From: a virus
Virus record (IMG/VR): IMGVR_UViG_3300007276_005408
Coordinates: 1 to 60,174 of that record
Reading direction: 5' to 3' (one strand)
DNA: 60,174 nt
Each line of letters starts with the position of its first letter. Positions within the stretch are counted from its first letter, which is position 1. Of the stretch, positions 28,213 through 37,832 are shown in pieces. Position numbers and translations under genes: made by a program. The notes below the pieces were generated by a model, which saw only the letters and a list, made by a program, of their open reading frames with translations, made no database searches and was not told the origin of the DNA.

Positions 28213-29409
28213 TTATTTCACTAAAATCAAATCTTTTTCATATGAGTCAAGTGAACTTATATAAAATTTGAATACTTCTAATTCAAACTCTCCAATATCT
28301 CCACTATCTTTTAGTATATTTGCCAGATTGGTTATAACCTGAAAGTTTTCTTGAGTCAAATCTCTACAATCAAACTCAACACATATATCATGCAACTCTG
28401 ATATTTTACTGTTACCATATAACTTTATCCTCTCTCCCAAATTATATGTTGTATTTGGTTGTTCTTCTCTTATGTATTCTGACATACAATCTGAGTCTTG
28501 TAAATCCAAATATATTTTATCACAGAAAGGTTCTAACTCTTTTAGTAAATTTACTGTACAATTGTAAGCTACAAAACCTATATCATACTTAGGTGATACC
28601 ACTGGTTTCATATATTGATCATGTTGTACCATTGTTCCCCACTTACGAATAAAGTTTCTCATATTCTTTGTGGTGGTATGTATCCACTCTGGACTATCTT
28701 TGCCTGGTGCTCCACCTGATGATGGATTGAACCTACTACCTCTACTTGTCATGTGATATACAAGTCCTCTCCAAGTCTGTATGAACTCCAATCCTAAAAG
28801 ATGAAATCGATTGAATATATCAGAGTCCTCTTTTGATTGTGGAGCAAATAATTTATCATGACCACCAGTCTTCCAATAGTCTTCTTTGTATATAGCCCAA
28901 GGTGCAAATATTCCTTCTGTGTCTCCGTTCTGATGTGGATTCTCTTCTACAAATTGAAGTAATCCTAGCTCATCAAACTCTTCAGGTTCTATTCCAAAGT
29001 CCTTTACTATTTTCTCAGGACCTCCAGGATGAAGAGGTGGTTCTATTCTTGTAGCACTCACCACAGTCCCTTTCTCTATCTTCTTTAGAACCTCAGTATC
29101 TAAGTTAGGACAAGCATACATATCTGCGTGAAAAAACATAACTATATCGTTACTGGCTTTCTCACATAAAAAGTCATACCAATAAACAATACCCTTTCTC
29201 TCAGGTCCTTTGTTTCTGAATATTTGTACATTAGGGTCTTTCTTTTTTATAGTCTGTAACCACTTCCAAGTACCATCATCTGAGAAATCATCTCCGAACA
29301 TTATTTCGTGTCTGTAACCTAAGTTCTTTCTGATACTATTGTAAGACCACTCTAAATATTTTAGATTGTTTCTACTTGGTTGTATAAAACTAATGGTTTT
29401 TTGCGACAT
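28213..29409 (-). CDS. GT2-type glycosyltransferase with C-terminal extension
   Basis: A 398-residue protein. MSQKTISFIQPSRNNLKYLE then IMFGDDFSDDGTWKWL is the family 2 nucleotide-binding start; FFHADMY carries the DxD-type motif near residue 95; YWKTGGHDKLFAPQSKEDSD is the acceptor-side ED motif. Residues 265-398 are an extra domain without recognised similarity. Last gene of the glycan island in transcription order. Confidence 0.8.
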   Translation of the reverse strand: MSQKTISFIQPSRNNLKYLEWSYNSIRKNLGYRHEIMFGDDFSDDGTWKWLQTIKKKDPNVQIFRNKGPERKGIVYWYDFLCEKASNDIVMFFHADMYACPNLDTEVLKKIEKGTVVSATRIEPPLHPGGPEKIVKDFGIEPEEFDELGLLQFVEENPHQNGDTEGIFAPWAIYKEDYWKTGGHDKLFAPQSKEDSDIFNRFHLLGLEFIQTWRGLVYHMTSRGSRFNPSSGGAPGKDSPEWIHTTTKNMRNFIRKWGTMVQHDQYMKPVVSPKYDIGFVAYNCTVNLLKELEPFCDKIYLDLQDSDCMSEYIREEQPNTTYNLGERIKLYGNSKISELHDICVEFDCRDLTQENFQVITNLANILKDSGDIGEFELEVFKFYISSLDSYEKDLILVK

Positions 29410-30280
29410 AATTATCCTTTATATATTCTATAATATCTACAGTTGGATTCCATCCTAATAATTCTTTTGCTTTAGTATCGGTGTTTAGTGTTTCTCTAGC
29501 TTCGCCAGGCCACGCATCAATGTATTCCAATGAATAGAACTGACCAAAGGCACCAGCTATATCATTGATAGAATAATTCTTACCTCTACCCAACTCTATT
29601 TCTTCTGCTTCGTATCTCATATCTACAGCACCATGCATAGCTTCCATCGACTTTACTATACCATCAACTATGTCACCTACATAAGTAAAATCTCTTCTCT
29701 GCTCTCCGTCACCTGTAATAGTTAATGGCTTACCTTCAGTATAAAGTCTTTCAAAAATACCTAATACATTACAATAAGCACCCTCTGTCGCTTGATGTTC
29801 CCCATATACATTATAGAACCTCGTTATTATTGTTGGCACATCATATATTTTGGAATACATTTTGATTACTTCTTCACCTAACCATTTTGTAAAGGTGTAT
29901 GGGTTAGCATATTTATCTCCATGCGTTGATGATGAGCCAGCATATACCAAAGGACAACCCAATCCTCTTACCCATTCCATAACAGATTGTGTTCCTAAAG
30001 AGTTAGCTTCAAAACTCAATGATGGGTGGTCGAATGATGGTTGTATCCTAGCTAAAGCTGCTAAATGAAATACACCATCCACATTATCAGGCATATCTGA
30101 ATACATATCGATATTACTGATGTCCATTTCTGTATAATTTACATTTTCATCCTCAATATGATTCTCTTTTTTACCAGTAGAATAGTTATCCAAACTGAAA
30201 ACTTTATGACCATCTGATAATAGTCTTTTTATTAGATTAGTACCAACAAATCCAGCACCACCCGTTACTACAAAATTCAT
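29390..30280 (-). CDS. NAD-dependent nucleotide-sugar epimerase/dehydratase
   Basis: A 296-residue protein of the extended short-chain dehydrogenase family. GGAGFVG (7-13) binds NAD; Y128-x3-K132 (NPYTFTK) is the catalytic pair; GDGEQRRDFTYVGDIV is the nucleotide-sugar-side motif. Closest in style to UDP-glucose 4-epimerases. Supplies an activated sugar to the adjoining glycosyltransferases. Confidence 0.9.
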   Translation of the reverse strand: MNFVVTGGAGFVGTNLIKRLLSDGHKVFSLDNYSTGKKENHIEDENVNYTEMDISNIDMYSDMPDNVDGVFHLAALARIQPSFDHPSLSFEANSLGTQSVMEWVRGLGCPLVYAGSSSTHGDKYANPYTFTKWLGEEVIKMYSKIYDVPTIITRFYNVYGEHQATEGAYCNVLGIFERLYTEGKPLTITGDGEQRRDFTYVGDIVDGIVKSMEAMHGAVDMRYEAEEIELGRGKNYSINDIAGAFGQFYSLEYIDAWPGEARETLNTDTKAKELLGWNPTVDIIEYIKDNYVAKNH

Positions 30281-30918
30281 CCTATTCTCCTATATATTCC
30301 TATGCCACAAGTATTCTCATTACCAGTGACTTTGTAATTGACAGTGTTTTCGAATCCATCAAAATCACACTCTTCAATAAATCTTCTTACGCCTGGCATT
30401 TTATCGTTATCTATATCGTGGAATATAAAATAACCACCCACTTTTACCATCTGTGAATAGAACTCATAATCCTTTTTCACATACTCATAATCGTGGTTTC
30501 CATCACAAAAAACAATATCATATTCAAGACCCAAATTACTTACTTGTCTCTTTACTTTTTCACCAGTTGAGTCTCCTATAATAAATACTGTCCCATCTTT
30601 AAAAGATAGGTTTCCTACAAGAGATTTTTCTACATTTGGGCATAATAAAGCATCCACTATTACATTATTGTCTATGTTCAAATTGTTCCAAAACATAGTA
30701 TTAGTTAGATTTGAAGCAGTCCCTATCTCCAAAAAGTTTATTGGCTTTTCTTCAAATTTATCTTGAAAGTAAACTAAAGTACTAGCAAACTCTTCAGGTA
30801 CCTGCATCAGATAATCTCTGTCACCATCGAACAATTTAGTTCCACCATAAGCGACTGGAGCATTAGCCTTTATTATCTCATAAAATTCTCTGTAACTTCC
30901 CACTATAAAGTCTCCCAT
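30277..30918 (-). CDS. Class I SAM methyltransferase
   Basis: A 213-residue protein. INFLEIGTASNLTN is motif I, VIVDALLC the acidic second strand, and YDIVFCDGNHDYEYVKKDYE followed by GGYFIFHDI the fourth strand and loop, as in the MT24/cephalosporin-hydroxylase-like group. Four-base overlap with the epimerase. Likely sugar O-methylation. Confidence 0.75.
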   Translation of the reverse strand: MGDFIVGSYREFYEIIKANAPVAYGGTKLFDGDRDYLMQVPEEFASTLVYFQDKFEEKPINFLEIGTASNLTNTMFWNNLNIDNNVIVDALLCPNVEKSLVGNLSFKDGTVFIIGDSTGEKVKRQVSNLGLEYDIVFCDGNHDYEYVKKDYEFYSQMVKVGGYFIFHDIDNDKMPGVRRFIEECDFDGFENTVNYKVTGNENTCGIGIYRRIG

Positions 30919-31838
30919 ATTTTTTTCATATAGTGATGGAATGTTTTTTCACTATAAGTAGATTCATATAATTCCTTTGTTTCAGCTGAACAACTATTAT
31001 AAAATCCTTTATCATATTTTAGTCTTTTAGCAATAGATTTAGCAGCACCTATGTCACCGACAGCAACAGTTGTTTTTGGATGGCAAATATTTTGTGTTCT
31101 GAAAGTCTCTATACCAATACAAGGTATACCTAAATAAGAACAATTCAGATTGAACGTACCAGCGCCAGGCTCACCTAAATGTACAGCATATTTATTCTTT
31201 GATAGCTCATACATCCAAGTCAACCAATCTACCCACTCTAAATGTGCTATATCCATACCTCTCTCTTCAGGTTTCATTCTACCAGTAACAGGCGCTCTCA
31301 AATCTTCTGATAATACCTTACCAACTACATAATCATCAAATCCTCTATAAATACTGACGAAATTTCCACCTAACATAACACTTTCTGTTTTTTCTTCTGA
31401 TACTTTTACTTCGTCTGTAATCATAAGTGTTGGTAGATACTCACATCTAACATCTAAAAGACCCTCATAATATTTCTTATCTATCTCATTGTGACAAAAT
31501 ATTACATCCATCTCTACCAAAGTATTGAAATACCATATTTGGTCTTCAATTTCTCCATCTTGCCAATAATAAAATGTACTCTCTTGCATTACTGATACCC
31601 TCTTGCACACTCTACGATAATGCTCTATCAATGAAAACTCTCTCAACTTATCTTTATGTTGTTTAGGTATTATAAGAATACCCAAATCATAAGAGTTATC
31701 TGGCAAAGTACTAAGTTCATACCAATGGTGATGTGTGGCATTTAGTGAACATACCCAAGCTAAATCAGTTCTCATATTTGGATGATTTCTTGGTGGTGTT
31801 CCACTATAACCAGCTTCTGTAAAGAATCCTATTTTCAT
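30903..31838 (-). CDS. GT-B glycosyltransferase-like protein
   Basis: A 311-residue protein. The N-terminal half has MKIGFFTEAGYSGTPPRNHP and VMQESTFYYWQDGEIEDQIW; the C-terminal half has YAVHLGEPGAGTFNLNCSYL then GIPCIGIETFRTQN, the place where family 4-like enzymes bind the donor (G-x-x-N...S-x-x-G-x-P). Overlaps the methyltransferase by 16 bases. Confidence 0.65.
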   Translation of the reverse strand: MKIGFFTEAGYSGTPPRNHPNMRTDLAWVCSLNATHHHWYELSTLPDNSYDLGILIIPKQHKDKLREFSLIEHYRRVCKRVSVMQESTFYYWQDGEIEDQIWYFNTLVEMDVIFCHNEIDKKYYEGLLDVRCEYLPTLMITDEVKVSEEKTESVMLGGNFVSIYRGFDDYVVGKVLSEDLRAPVTGRMKPEERGMDIAHLEWVDWLTWMYELSKNKYAVHLGEPGAGTFNLNCSYLGIPCIGIETFRTQNICHPKTTVAVGDIGAAKSIAKRLKYDKGFYNSCSAETKELYESTYSEKTFHHYMKKIWETL

Positions 31839-32467
31839 CTTATAAACATTCTCTCTATTCTAAAGTGTTCAACTAACTCAAACCCAAACTTCAAACCATT
31901 GTAATTAGTATGAAATGCTCTTAGACTTTTGTCCATAAAATATGATTTGTCTTTTTGTGATGTAAAGTTCTGTAACATCTTGAGCTTCTCTTCACCAGCA
32001 AAGTATTTATCTAACCCTATATAGACATTAGGTTTCCAATCCTCTAATGTACTTGGTGTTTTATATGTAACCAGTCCAGTAGAACAATTCCTAATCAATG
32101 CCCAAGCTATATTATTAGCAATCCTATGTTCAAAATGAGAGTCTATATTTGGCGTAGTCATAATAATATCATAATCACTTATAGTATATTTTGACTCAAC
32201 TAAATTTATCCACGCATCTTCTGTTTTATCTTTTATATGTGAACCATTTACAAATTTACCATTGATATTCAGATACTCATCCCATATCTTCTGACACTCC
32301 CCATTTCTACCATCACCACTTGTGTCGTCAAAGTCGCCACCACTTGACATTACAGCAACATCAAAGTTTGTATCTTTATTTAGAATCATAGTACCTAACA
32401 TACCATATTCAGCATCATCAGGATGTGCTGAAAGACATAATACTTTTTTACAATCTAAGAATTTCAT
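31835..32467 (-). CDS. PIG-L/LmbE-type N-acetylsugar deacetylase
   Basis: A 210-residue protein. A14-H15-P16-D17-D18 is the zinc-binding HPDD motif, and IDSHFEHRIANN supplies the later HxxxH-type ligand. GDGRNGECQKIW matches the R-x-x-E helix. The family removes acetyl groups from GlcNAc-type sugars or conjugates, which would free an amine for further modification, for example by the ATP-grasp enzyme encoded just upstream. Confidence 0.85.
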   Translation of the reverse strand: MKFLDCKKVLCLSAHPDDAEYGMLGTMILNKDTNFDVAVMSSGGDFDDTSGDGRNGECQKIWDEYLNINGKFVNGSHIKDKTEDAWINLVESKYTISDYDIIMTTPNIDSHFEHRIANNIAWALIRNCSTGLVTYKTPSTLEDWKPNVYIGLDKYFAGEEKLKMLQNFTSQKDKSYFMDKSLRAFHTNYNGLKFGFELVEHFRIERMFIR

Positions 32468-33366
32468 ATAACTATCTCATCGAAATGTCTAATAACTTTT
32501 ATTGGTTTGGGCTCATTAATAAGTATCTCTTTATTTTCCAAAATACCAATAATTATTTCAACAAAATTTACACCAGCTAATGTTGTAAAATATGTACCAC
32601 CACCAAATCTTGGATTGACTTCTATAAACTTTGGAACCCCATTTTCATCCTCTTTCAATTGAATACACACAGGACCTTTGAGTCCCAAAAAGTTACACAT
32701 TCTCATACACTCATTTTCTATATATTCATCTCTTACTATCTCTCCTTGCGTTGATATACCAGCCTTTGTCTGTAATCTCTTTCTAACAACTGCTACATAA
32801 CCACATAACACATCGACAGTGTATTCTTGACCTGGCAAATAGTCTGAATAAATATATTCTACATCACTATGATATGTTGATAGGTATTGATGTACATCCT
32901 CACAATGAAACACTCCTCTACTGCCACCCAACTCGTATCTTGGTCTAGCAATACTATTTTTGAAATTCATATTTTCATTAGACCAAGTCTTCGGTAAATC
33001 AAAATCATCTTTTACTTTTTTGTAAAACTCCCACTTATCATTACATAGTTTTATCGTATCAGAATTAGACATAAAGACATTTGTAATATCTGATAGAGAT
33101 TCGAACTTATCTATCTCCATATTACCAGTAGGTAATAAAACATCTACCTTTTCTTTCTCTATTATTTTTCTGATTGTGGGTATGAAATCTTCATCCGTAC
33201 TTTTGGGGACAATATATTTTGAATTTGCCAGGCAAAGACCAACAGAGTCTTCTGTTATATCCGTAGCAATAATTTTATGAGATGTACCTAACCTATCGTA
33301 ATTATTCAATGATTTTATAACTCCGATAGCAGCTGGTCCTCCAGCAGAAGTTACCATTATCTTCAA
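32464..33366 (-). CDS. ATP-grasp ligase
   Basis: A 300-residue protein. MKIMVTSAGGPAAIGVIKSL is the pre-ATP-grasp Rossmann start; IARPRYELGGSRGVFHCED and IYSDYLPGQEYTVDVLCG are the ATP-binding strands; KFIEVNPRFGGGTYFTTLAG is the metal-binding end. Such enzymes join a carboxylate to an amine. Next to a deacetylase this suggests attachment of an amino or other acid to an amino sugar. Confidence 0.8.
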   Translation of the reverse strand: MKIMVTSAGGPAAIGVIKSLNNYDRLGTSHKIIATDITEDSVGLCLANSKYIVPKSTDEDFIPTIRKIIEKEKVDVLLPTGNMEIDKFESLSDITNVFMSNSDTIKLCNDKWEFYKKVKDDFDLPKTWSNENMNFKNSIARPRYELGGSRGVFHCEDVHQYLSTYHSDVEYIYSDYLPGQEYTVDVLCGYVAVVRKRLQTKAGISTQGEIVRDEYIENECMRMCNFLGLKGPVCIQLKEDENGVPKFIEVNPRFGGGTYFTTLAGVNFVEIIIGILENKEILINEPKPIKVIRHFDEIVI

Positions 33367-34139
33367 TTTTTATACAACTCCTCGTAAGTTCTTTTTATCC
33401 AATACTTTTGGTCTCTTTCTTTTGGATTTGGTGGTATAGCATTAAAGTGATACACCCATCCAGCATTTGTATAATGAAGTTCATCCTTCATCCAAAACTG
33501 CGCCTCCTCATCCAATACAATCAGATTCTTTCTCCATACATCTTGTAGGTTATAGCAAGGTGGTAAAATCTTTACATCTACATTATGTCTATCTAACATA
33601 TAGTTCAGTATTGTTTGGTCTGTGCCTGCCTGTACTTCAGCAATTACTTTTCTTATGTTTTCCGCATCACCTTCATAGTATTTTTTCATCTCATCGAAAA
33701 ACCATCTATGTTCTTTGTTGACTATCTGAAAACCACCATTGATATATTTATGTGGCATTATTCTATGTCCATCAAATAACTTATCTCCAAAGTCTCTGAT
33801 ACTTCTAGTAACCCACTCATAGCAACCATCATTCATAACCCCACAATACTTACCATCTGATTCTTCGAAGAAGTTAGGACAATCAGGATGAACAATCGTA
33901 TCAGCATCTACCATCAGTATTTGATTATACTCTATTTCATTTTCTTCTAAGAAGTCAAATAGATAATACCTTTGCCAAGTTATTTTCATATAGTCTACTG
34001 GAAAGAGTAAATCTTCCCATACTAGTAATTCACAATTATTCTTATCACAAAAATATTTCCAGCTATCAACTGAATATTGATAAGAATCATTTCTACCATC
34101 ACCCATTTTTATATTGGGTATGAAAACTATATTCTTCAT
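33363..34139 (-). CDS. GT-A glycosyltransferase (paralogue of 11282-12055)
   Basis: A 258-residue protein. YNQILMVDADTIVHPDCPNF then FEESDGKYCGV contains the DxD site; later INGGFQIV and GTDQTILNYM. The same ordered blocks occur in the protein at 11282-12055, so both derive from one ancestor. Linked by four-base overlap to the ATP-grasp gene. Confidence 0.8.
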   Translation of the reverse strand: MKNIVFIPNIKMGDGRNDSYQYSVDSWKYFCDKNNCELLVWEDLLFPVDYMKITWQRYYLFDFLEENEIEYNQILMVDADTIVHPDCPNFFEESDGKYCGVMNDGCYEWVTRSIRDFGDKLFDGHRIMPHKYINGGFQIVNKEHRWFFDEMKKYYEGDAENIRKVIAEVQAGTDQTILNYMLDRHNVDVKILPPCYNLQDVWRKNLIVLDEEAQFWMKDELHYTNAGWVYHFNAIPPNPKERDQKYWIKRTYEELYKN

Positions 34140-34143
34140 TCCT

Positions 34144-35001
34144 CTATATCAATTCCATAATTTCATCAACAGTAAATCTTTCAGCATCCTCTGAAGAAAG
34201 TCCATCTGCTAATATCTTTTCATGCAAATTCTCACCTTTTCCTAAACCAATAACTTCTGGTTTTATATCTTTGTCCTTTGCGTATTTGTTTATCATCGCT
34301 TGTAATAAATCTCCCATTTCCATAGCCTTCATATCAGGAACATATGGTAATGAATTTTCAGCCTTCAACATACAATCCCATATCAAGTCAACTGCTTGAT
34401 CGATAGTCCAAAAGAATCTTGTAGCTTTTGGTTCTGTAATTATCGGTGTCTGTCCCTTTTTCAACAAATCTCTCCATTTAGGTAAGACCGAACCAGTAGA
34501 ATACAATACATTACCATACCTAACAATTCTAAATTGGGTATCAGGATAGTTTGTTTCAAATTGTCTATACAATGCTTCCATCAAAAACTTAGAAGCACCA
34601 TACACACCTGACACTATCGCTGCTTTATCTGTACTAATTCCTACATTGAAATCTAAGTCATACTCAGCAGTTAGTTCTAATAGATTCAATGAACCAATGG
34701 TGTTAGACCTAATACATTCACGACTCTGTGTTTCAGCAATACCCACGTGTTTGAAAGCAGCTAAATGAAATATCCCATCTACCATCCTAACTGCCTGTTC
34801 ACAGTCAAATTTATCAGCAATATCTCCAGTCAAAAACTCTACATAAGGTAGGTCTTGTTTTAACTGAATCAACTTTCCTTCATCTCTAGCAATAGTAAGA
34901 ATATTACCACCTTGTTCGTGTATTCTCTCAATGGTTTTCTTACCAAGAAATCCACTACCACCAGTTACCAAATATGTTTTACCTCTATCTATTGTAATCA
35001 T
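34144..35001 (-). CDS. FlaA1/PseB-like UDP-GlcNAc 4,6-dehydratase
   Basis: A 285-residue protein. GGSGFLG (14-20) binds NAD(P); STDKA (123-127) and Y134-x3-K138 (YGASK) form the active site; VRYGNVLYSTGSVLPKWRDL and ITEPKATRFFWTI are typical of the polysaccharide-biosynthesis dehydratases that invert C5. Such enzymes start pathways to deoxyamino sugars and pseudaminic-type acids. Confidence 0.85.
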   Translation of the reverse strand: MITIDRGKTYLVTGGSGFLGKKTIERIHEQGGNILTIARDEGKLIQLKQDLPYVEFLTGDIADKFDCEQAVRMVDGIFHLAAFKHVGIAETQSRECIRSNTIGSLNLLELTAEYDLDFNVGISTDKAAIVSGVYGASKFLMEALYRQFETNYPDTQFRIVRYGNVLYSTGSVLPKWRDLLKKGQTPIITEPKATRFFWTIDQAVDLIWDCMLKAENSLPYVPDMKAMEMGDLLQAMINKYAKDKDIKPEVIGLGKGENLHEKILADGLSSEDAERFTVDEIMELI

Positions 35002-35010
35002 TTTTTTCTC

Positions 35011-35781
35011 CTAATAATCACTAAGTTTTAATCTGTTTACTCCGATTTCATTTACCAAATCGTAATTTTCTTCTTTAGGCCTCGCCTTATACCAAGCCTT
35101 TGTTCTAGTCTCATTGAATGAGTCCTTACATAACATTGTATACATAAAAACTCTTCTATCTTTATTTACATGTGGTATTCCGTGATTTGAAAATTCTGAG
35201 TTTTCAAATATAACTACCCTATTGAATTTTGGTTCTATCTGTTTCCAACACTCTTTCATATCATCTGTCCAAAGTTCAAGATATCCTGTGTCTTCTGACA
35301 CCCATTCTTTATTCATATAACCAACCACAGTTATTCTTTTCTCTAAGTTTAGATGTGGGTGTAATCTAGCATCACTGTGAACCAATTGGAACCCATCTTT
35401 CTTTATGTATCGTAAACCACTCCATTGTCCAATTTCATTATAATCATCAGGTACTAAATTATCTACACCAGTAACCTTTGTCATCCAATCGACACTTTCT
35501 TGAGTCTGAAACTTTCTGAATACATCGCCCCATTTGCCAGGCATATCTTCTACTTTACTGATACCATAGTTATTTGGTTCAAGCAAATTATCTTTATCAA
35601 ATATTTTATTTCTGAATTTATACCATCTATTATCTTCTACAGGTGGTATGTAATTATATAACTCTTCAGCAAGCTTCTTATTGAAAAAATTATCAACCAC
35701 CACATATCTGTAATGTTTCCATTCATAATTGAACTTTTTGTTCAAATCTTCAAAATTTACTTTTCCTAATATATCCATCAT
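35011..35781 (-). CDS. 2-oxoglutarate/Fe(II) dioxygenase
   Basis: A 256-residue protein. H135-S-D137 and H200 (SNHGIPH) make the metal triad and R209 or R210 the cosubstrate site. EKRITVVGYMNKEW and YLELWTDD are core strands seen in phage and glycan-cluster oxygenases. Within the glycan island it probably hydroxylates a sugar or its substituent. Confidence 0.8.
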   Translation of the reverse strand: MMDILGKVNFEDLNKKFNYEWKHYRYVVVDNFFNKKLAEELYNYIPPVEDNRWYKFRNKIFDKDNLLEPNNYGISKVEDMPGKWGDVFRKFQTQESVDWMTKVTGVDNLVPDDYNEIGQWSGLRYIKKDGFQLVHSDARLHPHLNLEKRITVVGYMNKEWVSEDTGYLELWTDDMKECWKQIEPKFNRVVIFENSEFSNHGIPHVNKDRRVFMYTMLCKDSFNETRTKAWYKARPKEENYDLVNEIGVNRLKLSDY

Positions 35782-36569
35782 TGTTTCCTACACCAGTCAC
35801 CAAGATGTGTTACTTCTGGTTTATGATTTATGTCTCCCCATCTTCCTGAAACAAAACATCCCCATTTCTTATGTGTTTCTTCATGACCTATTAGATTAGT
35901 ATCCATCATAACTATGTCTCTTATTTCTTTTTCTAAGTGGCTAGTACCCTTTGTTTGGTTACTCCAATATTCTTGATGTATTGGTTTATAAAAATCTCTA
36001 CACTTACTAACCTTTGCTATGTGTGGATTGCCTGAATAAAACAAACCTTTAGTTAGTGGTAAGTCTATCTCCGTTTCAACTTCGAAGTATCCACCATCAT
36101 GCGAATCCCAATGTGATGCTCCGCCAGGACCCATATAAGTGTATGAAAATCTTACATAGTTAAAGTGTTCATGTTCATCCATCTTATCCATAATCTTCAT
36201 CGCTGGTACATCTTCTACAAACTTCCAGTCATGTTCTAAGAATAAAAAATATGGTGTCTTACAATTATCTATCATATGCCACCAACTACCACGCATTAGT
36301 TCTTGTCTATCTTCTACAATATCAACATTTATGTGACTAAACTCATTGACTAATCTACTCTGTATATTATCATAGTATTGTTTGAAAAGTTCAGGATACT
36401 TATCTTCCATAACCTTATCTATGTAAAGATAATATTTAGCGTTACCAAGTCCAAGCTTCTCATGCGAACTCTGTAGAGTTTCGAATAACATAGTATTTTC
36501 TAAATATGGGTCTGTGGCAACATTGACAATATGTGTCATAACCATAACCGATATTCTATCTTCTATCAT
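35778..36569 (-). CDS. Glycosyltransferase-like protein
   Basis: A 263-residue protein. RISVMVMTHIVNVATDPYLE, YYLYIDKVMEDKYPEL and PYFLFLEHDWKFV (EHD in place of DxD) fit a GT-A fold. The C-terminal half (PHIAKVSKCRDFYKPIHQEY) is less typical. Overlaps both neighbours by four bases. Confidence 0.65.
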   Translation of the reverse strand: MIEDRISVMVMTHIVNVATDPYLENTMLFETLQSSHEKLGLGNAKYYLYIDKVMEDKYPELFKQYYDNIQSRLVNEFSHINVDIVEDRQELMRGSWWHMIDNCKTPYFLFLEHDWKFVEDVPAMKIMDKMDEHEHFNYVRFSYTYMGPGGASHWDSHDGGYFEVETEIDLPLTKGLFYSGNPHIAKVSKCRDFYKPIHQEYWSNQTKGTSHLEKEIRDIVMMDTNLIGHEETHKKWGCFVSGRWGDINHKPEVTHLGDWCRKQ

Positions 36570-37354
36570 AAACTTTCTCCTATTAGTTTTACTAATCTGT
36601 CATTTGAAGTATTTACTCCATCAGCCCATCTATCGAATGCTCCACTTTTGAAATGTAATACAGAGTTTCTTTTTGATTTTATCTCTTCGCTTATCTCTTC
36701 TTTAGAAAGGCCTGATACATTGAAGTTATATTTAGGTGATATATCAAGTACCTTTACATCAACTCCAAGTGAACCATTGTTTATATGTTCTCTCCATTGA
36801 TGAATAACACAACTAAAGTCTTGGTCTACCCACCAGTCTCTTTCTTCCAGTCCCTTTTTATGTGGATGATTCATTCTAAAATTTACATAAGGTTCCCAAG
36901 TTGGATTGTTCAATTGTTCAACAAATATAGACATAAAGTCTTTACCTTCTTTATTACTACGAGCTCCCCAACAACCACCATTTGTTGCAGCCCAAGCCTT
37001 TTGGTTTCTTGTAGTGTAACAATAATCAAATTCATTTTCAAATGCCTCAAATGGGTCTGATAAGAATAACATATCTCCATCAAATACCATAAGATTGTCC
37101 CCTTCTGGTAAACTCTGTAATAAGTCATTAGCCCTTTCAATCTTACAAGTCATTCTTCTATTGTCCCATAGCTTCTTTTCGAACCATAAAACCTCAATAC
37201 CCATAGAGTTTAGTAACTCCTCTGAACCCTTTTGTAATTCAGGTGAAGATACGAATATATTACAATCAGAAACAGACTTCAGCGAAAGTAGACATAGGTG
37301 AAACCAGTCGTCTTTCTCAACTTTACCTGTCCAAGAAAAAAATACATTATCCAT
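36566..37354 (-). CDS. GT-A glycosyltransferase
   Basis: A 262-residue protein. GDNLMVFDGDMLFLSDPF gives a clear DxD around residue 93; CWGARSNKEGKDFM and WWVDQDFSCVIHQW follow, and VLHFKSGAFDRW near the end is the acceptor/metal His region of family 8-like enzymes. Confidence 0.75.
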   Translation of the reverse strand: MDNVFFSWTGKVEKDDWFHLCLLSLKSVSDCNIFVSSPELQKGSEELLNSMGIEVLWFEKKLWDNRRMTCKIERANDLLQSLPEGDNLMVFDGDMLFLSDPFEAFENEFDYCYTTRNQKAWAATNGGCWGARSNKEGKDFMSIFVEQLNNPTWEPYVNFRMNHPHKKGLEERDWWVDQDFSCVIHQWREHINNGSLGVDVKVLDISPKYNFNVSGLSKEEISEEIKSKRNSVLHFKSGAFDRWADGVNTSNDRLVKLIGESL

Positions 37355-37832
37355 TTTTAGGGATTCTCCTCTTTAGTATTTCACTCCAATTATCTTTGAA
37401 TATTTCATAATCGATGTTATTCTCATTTAGCTTTTGAATCACATCCCAGTACAAAACTTTATATGGTGGTTCTACCTGATGCTTTTTACTCAAATCATCA
37501 ACTAAAAAACAATCCTCATCTTTTATTATACCAACCTTATCCATAGTATTATCACAAGTAATAATTGATTTATACGGAAATCCAAATCTATCTAACCACT
37601 CCTTTGTCCACTCATAAGCATTGTCATACCATCTAGCAGTCAGCATATGAATTTCATAATGCTTATCTAACTCCTTTACTGCTTCAAGTGAGCCTGGTAA
37701 AACGACATCTTTTTGATGTTCTTCGTATGTGAATGCTTTATCAAAATCACACCAACCATCTGTTGTGTTTCTTCTTATTCTTTCCCAGTGATTATTTAGA
37801 GTATTGTCTATATCGCAAAATAACTTTTTCAT
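37347..37832 (-). CDS. HAD-superfamily phosphatase
   Basis: A 161-residue protein. D7-x-D9 (CDIDNTL) is the nucleophile motif, MLTAR the second motif, and DEDCFLVDDLSKKH the final acidic motif. The size and cap-less look suit small-molecule phosphatases such as those in sugar-phosphate pathways (compare KdsC/GmhB). Probably dephosphorylates a sugar intermediate. Confidence 0.8.
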   Translation of the reverse strand: MKKLFCDIDNTLNNHWERIRRNTTDGWCDFDKAFTYEEHQKDVVLPGSLEAVKELDKHYEIHMLTARWYDNAYEWTKEWLDRFGFPYKSIITCDNTMDKVGIIKDEDCFLVDDLSKKHQVEPPYKVLYWDVIQKLNENNIDYEIFKDNWSEILKRRIPKNG

